This document shows positions 19,257 through 27,558 of a stretch of DNA of 64,000 bases, one piece after another. The notes beneath the pieces are model-generated. The model ran no database searches and was not told where the DNA came from. It worked only from the letters and a program-made list of their open reading frames with translations. A program made the position numbers and the translations under genes. The stretch covers positions 1 to 64,000 of the forward strand of contig JAIESQ010000031.1 of NCBI GenBank assembly GCA_019745975.1. The letters run 5' to 3'. This DNA is from Pirellulales bacterium (GTDB lineage Bacteria > Planctomycetota > Planctomycetia > Pirellulales > JAEUIK01). Position 1 is the first letter of the stretch. Each line of letters begins with the position of its first letter.

Positions 19257-19880
19257 CTACCCCTGCGAAACGGCCGCTTCGGACGCTGGGCGGTCAGCTC
19301 GGAGGGTCTGCCACATCAAGAGGGTGACCCCGCAGACCAGCAGGCTGTCGGCGATATTGAATACCGGGAAGTCAAATACGCCGTCGACCTGGAAGTGGAT
19401 CCAGTCGCGGACGGCGTAGACGCGCTCGCCGAAGCGCTCACCGTTGTGCCACTTTAGGTGATGCAAGCCGAGGCGGTCCCAGAGGTTTCCCAGCATTCCG
19501 CCCCAAACACTGGCCAACGCGAGCGTGAGCCAGCGATCGTGAGCTCCGCCGGCGTAGAACAACCAATACAAGATGCCGCCCGCGGCGAAAATCGTCAGGG
19601 CGACGAAGATCGGCACGCCTCCCTGGCCCAGACCGAACAACGCTCCTTCGTTGAGACTTGTCTCCAGCGAGAGTACATCGCCGAGAATCGGGATGCGCTC
19701 GTGGGCAACGCCTGGCATCCCCAGTCGATCAAAGATCCAGTGTTTCGTGGCGAGATCGGTTCCCAGGCCTGTCAATGCGAGGCCGAAAAACAGGGCATAT
19801 CGCGTCCAGACCACGTAGGGACGTTGCGCTGGGTCAGCGACGTTCAAGCTGTTCGGCACACCGGACGCAGAGGGTTGCAT
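19257..19880 (-). CDS. lspA: Lipoprotein signal peptidase (signal peptidase II)
   Basis: An aspartic peptidase of the inner membrane that removes the signal peptide from prolipoproteins. It is 207 residues with four hydrophobic segments. Family motifs are visible: GTDLATKHW, SLNEGALFGLG (equivalent of the NxGxxFG motif), GGMLGNLWDRL, VRDWIHF and FNIADSLLV with the catalytic aspartates. The ATG at 19880 would overlap the upstream zinc-finger gene by 47 bases; a GTG at 19814 just before WTRYALFF is an alternative that would leave no overlap. An operon with the upstream gene is likely. Confidence 0.93.
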   Translation of the reverse strand: MQPSASGVPNSLNVADPAQRPYVVWTRYALFFGLALTGLGTDLATKHWIFDRLGMPGVAHERIPILGDVLSLETSLNEGALFGLGQGGVPIFVALTIFAAGGILYWLFYAGGAHDRWLTLALASVWGGMLGNLWDRLGLHHLKWHNGERFGERVYAVRDWIHFQVDGVFDFPVFNIADSLLVCGVTLLMWQTLRADRPASEAAVSQG

Positions 19881-20205
19881 AGGGCAGCGCGTTGAGACGG
19901 GCCTTGGGAATCTTGACGTTGCACTCTTCGCAAAGGCCGTAGGTGCCATCCTCAATCCGTTCGAGTGCCGACTCGATGGCTTCGAGAGTTTCCTCTTCCG
20001 ACTGCATCAGCGTCAAGGTGAACTCTTGCTCGAAGTTATCGCTGCCAATGTCGGCCATGTGGATGGGCATGCTGGAGAGATTGCCGTTTCCTTCGCCGCC
20101 GTTTTTCTTCAGCGCTGCGTCGGCCAACTGATTGACGTCCCCCCGCAAACGAGACCGCAGCAGCAGCAGGCGCTCTCGGTAGGCTTTCATGTCGGCCTTC
20201 TTCAT
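19834..20205 (-). CDS. DksA/TraR-family zinc finger protein
   Basis: This encodes 123 residues. A helical coiled-coil N-terminal part (KAYRERLLLLRSRLRG to QSEEETLEAIESALERI) is followed by the C4 zinc finger CEECNVKIPKARLNALPYATLCVRC. Proteins of this family bind the RNA polymerase secondary channel, as DksA does with ppGpp. The DxxDxA signature of true DksA is not present between the helices; SDNFEQE is found instead, so ppGpp response is unsure. GGAGAAGAACTT precedes the ATG at 20205. It is directly upstream of lspA on the same strand, an arrangement common in planctomycetes to my knowledge. Confidence 0.9.
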   Translation of the reverse strand: MKKADMKAYRERLLLLRSRLRGDVNQLADAALKKNGGEGNGNLSSMPIHMADIGSDNFEQEFTLTLMQSEEETLEAIESALERIEDGTYGLCEECNVKIPKARLNALPYATLCVRCAEQLERR

Positions 20206-20303
20206 AAGTTCTTCTCCGGCAACCGCTTGGTTAAAGCCGCCCCGACGGTACAGTCCGTCGATTCTAAGCAGCCCCAAAAAGGGTGTCAAACCGCCGGCGC
20301 AAG

Positions 20304-20609
20304 TCACGCGGTCCGCCTAACTCCCCACGTGGCATCTGGTACGGGATGACACTCCGCGTAATACACCCTGTCGAGGCATGTCCGGGGACCTTGTTCCATC
20401 GCCGATCGCGCCCAAGACTCGGACGTCTTTGACGCGTTGTTTTCGATCGCCGCCGTCAGGACGTCGAACCTCTTTAGAAGGTCGCTGTTGAACGGACCTG
20501 ACTGGTTCCCTTGCAAAACGCGGCACCACGAGCGCGTTTGGCCACACTGACAACAGTTGATCGTTGGTTGTTCGCAATCGGCTGCGCAGCATTTACGGGT
20601 GGTGTCCAT
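20304..20609 (-). CDS. Possible small cysteine-rich protein
   Basis: An open frame of 101 residues with nine cysteines, including [18 protein letters not shown] near the start. I do not recognise it. It would start at 20609, divergent from threonine synthase, without an obvious ribosome binding site. It fills most of an otherwise gene-free stretch (20206-20662). It may be a chance frame; low confidence. Confidence 0.25.
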   Translation of the reverse strand: MDTTRKCCAADCEQPTINCCQCGQTRSWCRVLQGNQSGPFNSDLLKRFDVLTAAIENNASKTSESWARSAMEQGPRTCLDRVYYAECHPVPDATWGVRRTA

Positions 20610-20662
20610 TTACGTCCGCGCTTGCTCGCCGAGCGATCGAACTTGTAAACTGTCCGCCGCGC

Positions 20663-22171
20663 GTGCCGCTGGCGATTTGGCTAACATGGACACTAGCCAG
20701 AGCTTGCAGCCAGCTTGTCCGATCAAAGTCGCGTCGACTTGCCACGGAAAGGGTCCGCCCAATTCCACCGGCCATCGTTACCGATGCTGCTTTTCAGCGG
20801 TGCATTTCGCCTGTCTGTGGCGCTACCTACGGCGTGGACGAGGTGCTCACGGCCTGCAGTCAGTGCGGTGGACTGCTCGACGTGGCCTACGACTGGGATC
20901 GCACGCCACCACCGGCGTCGCTGCGCGAGTTCGAACAGAAGTGGACGCGCCGCTGGGATCCGCTCTGTTTGAGCGGCGTGTGGCGGTTTCGGGAGCTGCT
21001 CCCTTTCGCTCGGCCCGAGCAGATCGTCACCATTGGAGAAGGGCAAACGCTGCTACAGGTGGCCGATCAGGTCGCGCGCTTTGTGGGGCTCGACCAAGGT
21101 CGCCTGCATCTGCAATACGAAGGGCTCAACCCGTCGGGCAGCTTCAAAGACAACGGCATGTCGGCGGCCTTTACGCATGCCCGCGGCATCGGCGCGAAGC
21201 GGGCCGCGTGCGCTTCGACGGGGAACACCAGCGCATCGTTGGCGCTGTATTGCTCGGTTACGCAATTGGCCAAAGCGATCGTCTTCATCGGTTCGGGAAA
21301 GATCTCGTTCGGCAAGCTCTCGCAGGCACTCGACTACGGCGCGCTCACCGTGCAGATCGCCGGTGATTTCGACGACGCCATGCTGCGCGTGCAGCAGGTG
21401 GCGCGCGAGCTGGGCATTTATCTGGTCAACAGCGTCAATCCCTTCCGGCTCGAAGGACAGAAGACGATCATGTACCGCGTGCTCGAGGCGCTGCGCTGGG
21501 AAGTGCCCGACTGGATCGTTGTGCCCGGGGGCAACCTCGGCAACTCGAGCGCGTTCGGCAAGGCATTCGCGGAGCTGCGCGAGCTGGGGCTGATCGACCG
21601 CGTCCCCCGGTTGGCGGTGATCAACGCCGCGGGCGCGAATACGTTGTTCGAATTGTTTGAGCGTCGCGGCCTGCGGTGGAACAAGGGCCAGTTCGCCGAG
21701 CCGGTGATCGACGACTATTACAACCAATTGACGGCGACCGAGCGCCGCGCGGCCACGATTGCCAGCGCGATCGAAATCAATCGGCCGGTCAATCTCACGA
21801 AATGCCTGCGCGCGCTGGACATCTGCGACGGCGTGGTGCGCGAAGTCAGCGATCAAGAGATACTCGATGCCAAGGCACAAGTTGGCGCCGGCGGGCTGGG
21901 CTGCGAGCCGGCCAGCGCTGCCAGCGTCGCCGGGGCGAAGTTGCTGCGCAGCCAAGGGGTTATCGCGCCCGACGAGCGCGTCGTGTGCATTCTCACAGGC
22001 CATCAACTTAAGGACCCCGACGCTACGGTCGCCTACCACACCACGGATCAAGCGAAGTTCAACGAGGTGCTCGGCAAGCGCGGCGTGAAGCGGGCGGCTT
22101 ACGCGAACCGCGCCGTGCCGGTGTCGAACGATCTTGACGAGATCGTGAAAGCGATTCGATTGTATAGTTGA
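20663..22171 (+). CDS. thrC: Threonine synthase
   Basis: A PLP enzyme converting O-phosphohomoserine to threonine. The PLP lysine motif [11 protein letters not shown], the substrate region [11 protein letters not shown] and the phosphate-binding loop [13 protein letters not shown] are intact. A zinc-ribbon-like N-terminus ([12 protein letters not shown], then CSQCGG) is typical of the long bacterial form. Recognisable protein starts near TDAAFQRC at about 20780, yet no ATG, GTG or TTG lies close to it. The nearest in-frame canonical start I can find is the GTG at 20663, giving 502 residues with an unsupported 39-residue extension. An ATC at 20774 sits where homologues would begin. dapB follows on the same strand, so both belong to aspartate-family synthesis. 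Confidence 0.9.
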   Translation: MPLAIWLTWTLARACSQLVRSKSRRLATERVRPIPPAIVTDAAFQRCISPVCGATYGVDEVLTACSQCGGLLDVAYDWDRTPPPASLREFEQKWTRRWDPLCLSGVWRFRELLPFARPEQIVTIGEGQTLLQVADQVARFVGLDQGRLHLQYEGLNPSGSFKDNGMSAAFTHARGIGAKRAACASTGNTSASLALYCSVTQLAKAIVFIGSGKISFGKLSQALDYGALTVQIAGDFDDAMLRVQQVARELGIYLVNSVNPFRLEGQKTIMYRVLEALRWEVPDWIVVPGGNLGNSSAFGKAFAELRELGLIDRVPRLAVINAAGANTLFELFERRGLRWNKGQFAEPVIDDYYNQLTATERRAATIASAIEINRPVNLTKCLRALDICDGVVREVSDQEILDAKAQVGAGGLGCEPASAASVAGAKLLRSQGVIAPDERVVCILTGHQLKDPDATVAYHTTDQAKFNEVLGKRGVKRAAYANRAVPVSNDLDEIVKAIRLYS

Positions 22172-22264
22172 GACTTTTCAAGCCGCGGCGCCACTGATAC
22201 GCGCCATGCCACGGCACGGAACCAAGGCACTTTGCCGCGGCCCCGATCGACTCGGAGCAAATAC

Positions 22265-23083
22265 GTGCCACGCACTCGGATTGCCATTCACGGAGCGGGC
22301 GGCCGCATGGGGCAGCGCCTCGTGGCACTGGCCACCGCCGATCCACAACTTGAGCTAGTCGCGGCGCTCGAGCACGACGCGCACCCGCAACTCGGTCGCG
22401 ACGCGGGATTGCTGGCCGGCTGCGGCGAGACGGGCGTGCTGCTGGCGGCGGCGCTGACCGCACCGGTCGACGTGGTCATCGATTTCTCGGTACCCAAGGC
22501 GGCGCTCAAGATCGTTGGAGCGTGCGTCGAACGTAAGATTCCGTTGGTATTGGCCACGACCGGTTTTGAGTCTGCCGAGCGTGAGCAAATTGCAGCCGCC
22601 GCTCGACAGATCGCCCTGCTGTGGTCCCCCAACATGAGCCTGGCCGTCAACCTGACGATGCAACTGGCGGCGATCGCGGCCAAGGCGCTGGCCGGAAATG
22701 CCACGGGCGTCGACGTCGAAATCATCGAGCGTCATCACCATTTCAAGGAGGACGCGCCCAGCGGCACCGCCCTCAAGTTCGGCGAGATCATTGCCGCGCA
22801 GATGGGACAGAAACTGGCCGCGCATGGGCGGCACGGCCGGCCGGGCAAGCGACCGGCGGGCGAAATCGGCTATCACGCCGTCCGCGTTGGTGACAATCCC
22901 GGTGAGCATACGATCATCTTTGGGCTATCGGGCGAAACCATCGAACTGCGGGTCGGCGCCACCAATCGCGACTGCTACGCGCAGGGCGCCCTGGCCGCCG
23001 CCAAATTCCTGGCGGGCAAGCCGGCGGGGTTGTATTCGATGGCCAACGTGCTGGGGCTCGAGCAACTCGAACCAGCCAAATAG
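22265..23083 (+). CDS. dapB: 4-hydroxy-tetrahydrodipicolinate reductase
   Basis: This catalyses the NAD(P)H-dependent reduction step of lysine and diaminopimelate synthesis. It is 272 residues, the normal length. The nucleotide-binding loop is IHGAGGRMGQR at the start, the central motif is DFSVP, and the catalytic segment ERHHHFKEDAPSGTAL is complete. The GTG at 22265 is chosen because the fold begins there and GGAG lies nine bases before it; an upstream TTG at 22232 would add unsupported residues. It follows threonine synthase by about 90 bases. Confidence 0.96.
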   Translation: MPRTRIAIHGAGGRMGQRLVALATADPQLELVAALEHDAHPQLGRDAGLLAGCGETGVLLAAALTAPVDVVIDFSVPKAALKIVGACVERKIPLVLATTGFESAEREQIAAAARQIALLWSPNMSLAVNLTMQLAAIAAKALAGNATGVDVEIIERHHHFKEDAPSGTALKFGEIIAAQMGQKLAAHGRHGRPGKRPAGEIGYHAVRVGDNPGEHTIIFGLSGETIELRVGATNRDCYAQGALAAAKFLAGKPAGLYSMANVLGLEQLEPAK

Positions 23084-23093
23084 CGAGCGCGCC

Positions 23094-23462
23094 GTGGCCA
23101 AGTGCGAACAAGGCTATTTGTGCGAGGTCTGCGGGCAGGATGTCGAGGCGATCACCGACAGCGATCTCTATCTGCGGTACGTGATCGGCCTGGTCGATCC
23201 GGAAACGCTGCACACCAGTCGCGAACGGCACATCGCCTGCAACCCCACGCTCGCGCAGTTCATCGTCGACGAGGGTTTTCCGCCGGTCGTCGTCGAGGGG
23301 GCGTTTGATAAGCGATCGCTCGATTCGGCCGAAGTACGCCAGCGCGAGCAGCTTGTCACCCGCGGCTGGCGGCGCTTGCGGGAGTTGGCCGGCAGCGAGC
23401 TGTCGCTATTGGAGTATCCGCTGCCGGAAGTGCGGGCCCGGCACGAGCAGCGGATGCTGTGA
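23094..23462 (+). CDS. Small protein with CxxC motif, unknown function
   Basis: This encodes 122 residues starting with GTG at 23094, ten bases after the dapB stop. An N-terminal CEVCGQDVEAI motif and further C and H residues (RERHIACNPTL) suggest a metal site. The rest is charged and probably alpha-helical (VRQREQLVTRGWRRLREL). The tight spacing to dapB and protein-like composition support a real gene. I believe similar short proteins occur in other planctomycetes, but their role is unknown to me. Confidence 0.65.
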   Translation: MAKCEQGYLCEVCGQDVEAITDSDLYLRYVIGLVDPETLHTSRERHIACNPTLAQFIVDEGFPPVVVEGAFDKRSLDSAEVRQREQLVTRGWRRLRELAGSELSLLEYPLPEVRARHEQRML

Positions 23463-23559
23463 CGGCGGTTGCTGGTGCTATGGGCGCTCAGTTACGCGGC
23501 CGCCTCCCAGCCTGGGGGGTCCCCCAGAATAAAGTTGTCCGGGAATTTGCGTCCGGGTG
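23463..23559. other. Intergenic stretch with a strong hairpin
   Basis: CTGGGGG/CCCCCAG at 23512-23527 forms a tight hairpin just downstream of the gene cluster on the plus strand. No T-run follows. It may mark the left edge of the repeat-rich mobile region. Confidence 0.4.
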
Positions 23560-23812
23560 CGTCCGGGTGTGTTGATATTGCACCCGAACTCGATTGGAGG
23601 GCACAACTTGGGGCAAATGTAACACCGCACGTTTTGCGTCCGGGTGATCGTCCGGTTTGCGTCCGGGTATTTTGGTATTGGACCCGAACTCGAATAGAGG
23701 GCACAACTTGGGACGCGTGTAACACCGCACATTTTGCGTCCGGGTGTTTTGATATTGGACCCGAACTCAAATAGAGGGCACAACTTGGGGCGAATGTAAC
23801 ACCGCGAGCTTT
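23560..23812 (+). repeat. 77-bp tandem repeat, three copies
   Basis: Units start at 23560, 23659 and 23736, each with GCGTCCGGGT, a T-rich stretch, TATTG, ACCCGAACTC, AGAGGGCACAACTTGGG-like and TGTAACACCGC. Units 2 and 3 are 77 bases long and unit 1 is 76. A 23-base partial unit separates units 1 and 2. A fourth GCGTCCGGG opens at 23813 and is cut off where the adjacent element begins. No coding role is seen. Confidence 0.85.
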
Positions 23813-23837
23813 GCGTCCGGGGGTATCCCCCTCTGGT

Positions 23838-24026
23838 GAATGGCATCAAGTTAGTACTAAGTCGATTCGCCACAGGGCTGAAGCAGTGCTGTAGCAGCAC
23901 GCTTGCATCAGACCGCTGTCGCGATGATTCTCGGGTTTCGCGCGCGGACATGGTTCGACGAATCTGCTATCGCAGCAATGCTTAACGAAACTGTGCACAG
24001 TATTTGCGCTTAACTTGATGCCATTC
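23838..24026. mobile_element. MITE-like element with 16-bp inverted repeats and 11-bp flanking direct repeat
   Basis: The ends GAATGGCATCAAGTTA (23838-23853) and TAACTTGATGCCATTC (24011-24026) are perfect reverse complements. Immediately outside on both sides is the same 11-base sequence CCCCCTCTGGT in direct orientation (23827-23837 and 24027-24037). That is the pattern left by a transposition event with target duplication. The 157-base interior has no open frame of note, so it is non-autonomous. The transposase family is not identified. Confidence 0.75.
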
Positions 24027-24363
24027 CCCCCTCTGGTCTCTCGCCTCTCACCTCTGGCCTGTTCCGTTGGACCTCGCGCCAAGGCGCCAAGAATGCTGCT
24101 TATCCGCAGATTTCGCAGAAGACGCAGATTGGCCAGAGGCAAAGACAACGACAATCTGATCCGTGAAATCCGAGATATCCGTGGTCAACTGATTGGGATG
24201 TGTGCGCGCAGGGCGGACGATGCGTGATGCGAGGCTGCAGGCTCTAGACCGCAGGCTGCAGGTACGATGTAGCGAGTTGTTTGCGCAGCGCGCAGCCTGG
24301 CACGCCAGGTTGCTCCTGTGGTGAATAGTCTTCGGTGTTCAGTTTTCAGGGAACCGAACGCAG

Positions 24364-24395
24364 GCATGCCCACGACGAGCGTGGGCATGGCACCC
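24364..24395. repeat. ATGCCCACG palindrome with GGCACCC tail
   Basis: ATGCCCACG and CGTGGGCAT flank a five-base loop, followed by GGCACCC. The sequence CGTGGGCATG and the GGCACCC end recur in the larger element at 59321-59409. It lies in a gene-free stretch (24038-24625) where only weak short frames occur. Confidence 0.6.
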
Positions 24396-24625
24396 TTGCG
24401 TATCCGTTCTCAAGCCTCGGGACTCAAGGCTCGCGCCTATTATGTACACATTTATGACCATTTGTCAAGGGGTCACAAATGTCCAGCGGCACAATGGGCA
24501 CTCCGCGGCGCGGCAACTTGGCCGCCATCGCGCGGGGTGTCATGATGGCGGGCAGGACGCGTGGCGCGAGACGCGTGGCGTCGTTGCCTCGCCCTCGTCG
24601 CGCCGTCGCGTTCGACCTTGGAAAC

Positions 24626-24646
24626 GATCCCCGTCCCCTTTAATTC
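24626..24646 (-). repeat. REP-like sequence at the transposase break
   Basis: On the minus strand it reads GAATTAAAGGGGACGGGGATC. The same words GAATTAAAGGGGAC and GGGGATC bound the RAYT remnant at 26505-26534, and a shortened form GAATTAAAGGGGGATC is at 27289-27304. Here it falls exactly where the IS4-type transposase reading frame stops resembling a transposase. Confidence 0.7.
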
Positions 24647-24647
24647 T

Positions 24648-24947
24648 CTCGGGAAGCGCGTCCCGCGCCGTGCAGTAGGCGCTCGTGTCGGGGGAGCACG
24701 GGGTGCGCCCCTGCGTCACGCGCCATGCCGCCAAGCGGGCCACGGCATCGCGGCAAGAGTGGTCCGGGCTCAAACATTGCGCCAGAAAGACCCACAAGGT
24801 GACCGCCGGCGAGTAGATCCAACCTTGCCAAAGCGAGCTTGCCGAGCCGAGCGTATCAAGGATATGTTGCTCTTCGAGCAGTGCCGCGAAATACAAGTCG
24901 CCGTGCTTGCGTGCGCGCGTCACCGCATCCCGAAAAGAATGGAACAT
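24648..24947 (-). pseudogene. IS4-type transposase, N-terminal fragment
   Basis: The frame starts at an ATG at 24947 with a strong AAGGAGG ribosome binding site. About 100 residues follow that I recognise as the helical N-terminal region of a large IS4-type transposase common in planctomycetes (ILDTLGSASSLWQGWIYSP, QCLSPDHSCRDAVARLAAW, YCTARDALPE). The catalytic DDE core is missing. Directly after ALPE the frame enters the REP-like sequence and then GC-rich unrelated sequence up to 24540. It is therefore truncated and inactive. Confidence 0.7.
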
Positions 24948-25311
24948 CTTGGCCTCCTTGCCATCCGGGTGGGTTGTTCAAAACACCTAGATGACAAGAG
25001 AGGCCTTTTTCATCCAGATCAGTTTGACCGCACACTACTTACGAAAGTTCCCGTGCCATTCGTTCCTGACACCTTTTCTACTCCCCACCTTTTCTACTCC
25101 CGACCCAGCTATCCGCGCCGCAGATTGCCGCGCACAAGGCTATCGCCACCATGTCGAGCAGCAGGTGCTGCCTGGTGCGCTCGACGCGCGGATCGGACAA
25201 TTTTTCAAATCTTGAAAGAATTGCAACCACGCCTGGACGTGCCATCCCGCGAACCTCCGTGAAGCCGTGGAAATCGCGAGCGCTCCGACCGCTCGCTTGA
25301 CTTCGGGAGGA
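24948..25311. other. Mobile-element debris, no intact gene
   Basis: This stretch holds the presumed upstream end of the IS4-type element and a 16-base direct duplication of ACCTTTTCTACTCCC at about 25071-25102. No frame with a convincing start or composition is present. The stretch ends at the stop of the minus-strand PEP-CTERM gene. Confidence 0.5.
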
Positions 25312-26277
25312 TCAACGCAACACTTGGTCCAAATAAGATGCGATTGCCCTGGCTCGGAATATGGGAATGACCAACCCTGCCGCGGCTAATACGGCGAGCA
25401 GCAGCGTTGGCGGCTCTGGAATTGTGTAGATAAACCCGGTTGACCTAAGGGTTATACCAGCACCAATTGTAGTGTACGTACCGACAATCCTATTATTCGA
25501 AACGCCGTGGAAGGTAAAACCAAGCGAGTTGACACCCAAAGTCGGATGACTGAATGATTCGCCGTCGTAGATGTACGGACGCGACACTAAGGAACTAAAC
25601 CCTTGAAATGTATATGTCCCTACAATAATGTCCCCGGAAATACCTTTCGCATAGTTTCCTTTGGTCCCGGCGGGATCGTCGATCGTGATCCACGAATTGC
25701 CGTCGTATAAAAACCCGTGCTCAAGACCGGAAGCGTCTAGGTATTGGCCGACTATTTTATTTCCGGAAATGTCCGCCAAGACGGTACCGTTGACACCCAA
25801 GGGGTGATCGAGCGTTGTCCATGTCGACCCGTTGTAGACAAAGCCGTGATTGATTCCGGTAGGCGATGTGCGATATGAGCCGATGATGTTATCGCCATCA
25901 ATTCCTGATGCCGACGTGGTACTTGCTAGCGGATAATGAAGGGTTGTGTAGGATGAGCCATCGTATAGGAAACTCTGATAGTTGCCTTTGAGGTCGAAAT
26001 AATAACCAACAATTCGACTGCCGGACACAGAATATGCCGCGCTGGAAGTGGACGTTCCGGGCGGTTCTAGCTGCGTGTACGTACTACCGTCATATAGTAG
26101 CCCATAGCTCTTACTCTGACCAACGATACTATCGCCGTCGATGTCATACGGAACGAACGAACTTGATCCTGGCGGTGGTTGCAATATTTGCAGCGTAGCG
26201 GCCTGGGCTTCGCCATAGAGGAAAGTCACGACTAGCGCAACGCATATTCGCCCAATTTTGCCACAAATTGAACTCAT
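25312..26277 (-). CDS. PEP-CTERM-sorted extracellular repeat protein
   Basis: This encodes 321 residues. A signal peptide (ICVALVVTFLYGEAQA) is followed by six to seven repeats of about 40 residues with the pattern G-x-I-V-G-x-Y, then G-x-x-H-G-F-L-Y-D-G-x-S-W-T-T-L-D-x-P. These resemble HAF-type beta repeats. The C-terminus is a PEP-CTERM sorting signal: IPEPPTLLLAVLAAAGLVIP plus a basic tail FRAR. The exosortase that would process it is not in the window. The ATG at 26277 follows AGGA. The gene is noticeably less GC-rich than its neighbours and sits between REP-like sequences, which suggests acquired DNA. Confidence 0.85.
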   Translation of the reverse strand: MSSICGKIGRICVALVVTFLYGEAQAATLQILQPPPGSSSFVPYDIDGDSIVGQSKSYGLLYDGSTYTQLEPPGTSTSSAAYSVSGSRIVGYYFDLKGNYQSFLYDGSSYTTLHYPLASTTSASGIDGDNIIGSYRTSPTGINHGFVYNGSTWTTLDHPLGVNGTVLADISGNKIVGQYLDASGLEHGFLYDGNSWITIDDPAGTKGNYAKGISGDIIVGTYTFQGFSSLVSRPYIYDGESFSHPTLGVNSLGFTFHGVSNNRIVGTYTTIGAGITLRSTGFIYTIPEPPTLLLAVLAAAGLVIPIFRARAIASYLDQVLR

Positions 26278-26426
26278 TAGCGTGTTCCTGTCGCGCGCCG
26301 CAAAGCTCGCCTTACTTGTTGCGATCAAGTTGAAGGTGATTCTATGCGGCCGTGGATCAGGACACAAGTCTCGATCCCGCTTTGAGCACGCCGCTGCGCG
26401 GCTTGATCGGTTGTTGTGTCGGGCTT

Positions 26427-26472
26427 CCGTGGGTTGGCACCCACGGCTAAGCACTGCCGCCGCGTTGCGGCG
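26427..26472 (+). repeat. CCGTGGG-type palindromic repeat, copy d
   Basis: CCGTGGGT/ACCCACGG is followed by CTAAG and CGCCGC/GCGGCG. It lies between the PEP-CTERM gene and the left REP-like sequence of the RAYT remnant. Confidence 0.75.
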
Positions 26473-26504
26473 AAGACATCGTGCGGACAAATCGGGCCGC
26501 GGGG

Positions 26505-26534
26505 GAATTAAAGGGGACGGGGAGGACGGGGATC
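26505..26534 (+). repeat. REP-like sequence, left flank of RAYT
   Basis: GAATTAAAGGGGACGGGG followed by AGGACGGGGATC. The outer words are inverted relative to the copy at 27289-27304, so the RAYT gene is bracketed by inverted copies. This unit carries a nine-base internal duplication of GGGGA-type sequence compared with the one at 24626. Confidence 0.75.
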
Positions 26535-26588
26535 TTTGTCGTTGATTTTTCGTTGACCTGCGGCGCCGCCTCGCCTAGCTTCACATGC

Positions 26589-27290
26589 ATGCCGCGTCGC
26601 GCTCGCTCGATCATCGGCGGATACGCTTACCACATCCTCAATCGCGCCAATGGCCGCTTGCGGTTATTCAAGAAGCCGGCCGATTATCAGGCCTTCGAGC
26701 AGGTGCTGGCCGAAGCGCACCAGCGCGTGCCGCTGCGCATCTTGGGCTAAGTCGTCATGCCCACGCACTGGCATTTTGTGGTCTGGCCGGCACAGCGGCA
26801 AGCTGGCCAGGTGACCGACTTCTTTCGCTGGCTCACCCACACGCACACCCAGCGCTGGCACGCCCATCATGGCACGTCGGGCATGGGTCATGTCTATCAA
26901 GGGCGGTTCAAATCGTTTCCGATCGCCAGCGACGAGCACTTGCTGACCGTGTTGCGCTACGTCGAACGCAACCCCCTGCGGGCGGAGCCGGTGCGAAAAG
27001 CCGAAGCGTGGCGCTGGAGCAGCCTGTACCGAAGGACGTTTGGCTCGGCCGACGAGCGGGCTCTCCTGAGCGATCCGCCGGTGGCGCTCGGCAAGCATTG
27101 GCGCGCCCATATCAATCAGCCGCAGACCGAAGCGGAGGAAGCGGCGATTCGCTGCAGCATTGCCCGTGGGCAGCCCTTCGGCGGCGCGGCTTGGACCAAG
27201 AAAGTCGTGCGACAGCTCGGGCTGGAGCATACCTTGCGGCCGCGCGGCCGGCCGCGGAAGAAAACTAAAGCCAGCACGGCCACGAAATGA
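26589..27290 (+). pseudogene. REP-associated tyrosine transposase (RAYT) with in-frame stop
   Basis: A Y1 HUH-type transposase that would nick single-stranded REP DNA. The 233-codon frame starts MPRRARSIIGGYAYHILNRA and is broken by TAA at 26748-26750. It continues in the same frame: the family motif LGYxxMPxHWH reads here as LG-stop-VVMPTHWHFVVWP, so a tyrosine codon TAC or TAT changed to TAA. The HUH histidines, the GHVYQGRFKSFP block and the YVERNPLRA tyrosine region are intact. Downstream initiation at the ATG 26757 would lose the first 56 residues. The stop codon overlaps the right REP-like sequence. Confidence 0.9.
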
Positions 27291-27304
27291 TCCCCCTTTA
27301 ATTC
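27289..27304 (-). repeat. REP-like sequence, right flank of RAYT
   Basis: GATCCCCCTTTAATTC is the inverse of the ends of the left flank (GAATTAAAGGGG and GGGGATC) with the centre lost. It overlaps the RAYT stop codon by two bases. Confidence 0.7.
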
Positions 27305-27558
27305 ACTTCGCTTCGTCCCGGATACGTCCGGCGAGAAGCCGAAGCGGCTATCTCTGCAATCCAGGCCGGCTCAGACGAGAACTGAGCGCGAGAGCATGCA
27401 AGGCGGCGGGGATCGACGCCAGCTTCGGCAAGCAACTGGCAGCGAGCTAGCGTGGCAACTCGGTACGCACGCGGTGCGGTACCCTACGAGGGTGGCGGAA
27501 TACGGGCATGCCCAACGGCTAGGAGGTGCGGTTCGAGCCGCGTATGCTGTCAGGGCGC

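Noticed and set aside
23560-23812. Possible CRISPR array
   Set aside because: The repeated units are 76-77 bases and nearly identical throughout; there are no short repeats separated by unique spacers, and no cas genes are nearby.
24015-24227. Short frame after the MITE
   Set aside because: It overlaps the element end and a dispersed intergenic repeat; no ribosome site or homologous motif.
27480-27545. tRNA-Leu-like sequence (GTGGCGGAAT and a GGTTCGAGCC T-arm-like block)
   Set aside because: No acceptor stem, anticodon stem or suitable spacing can be built; the block is a short palindrome in a repeat-rich gap.
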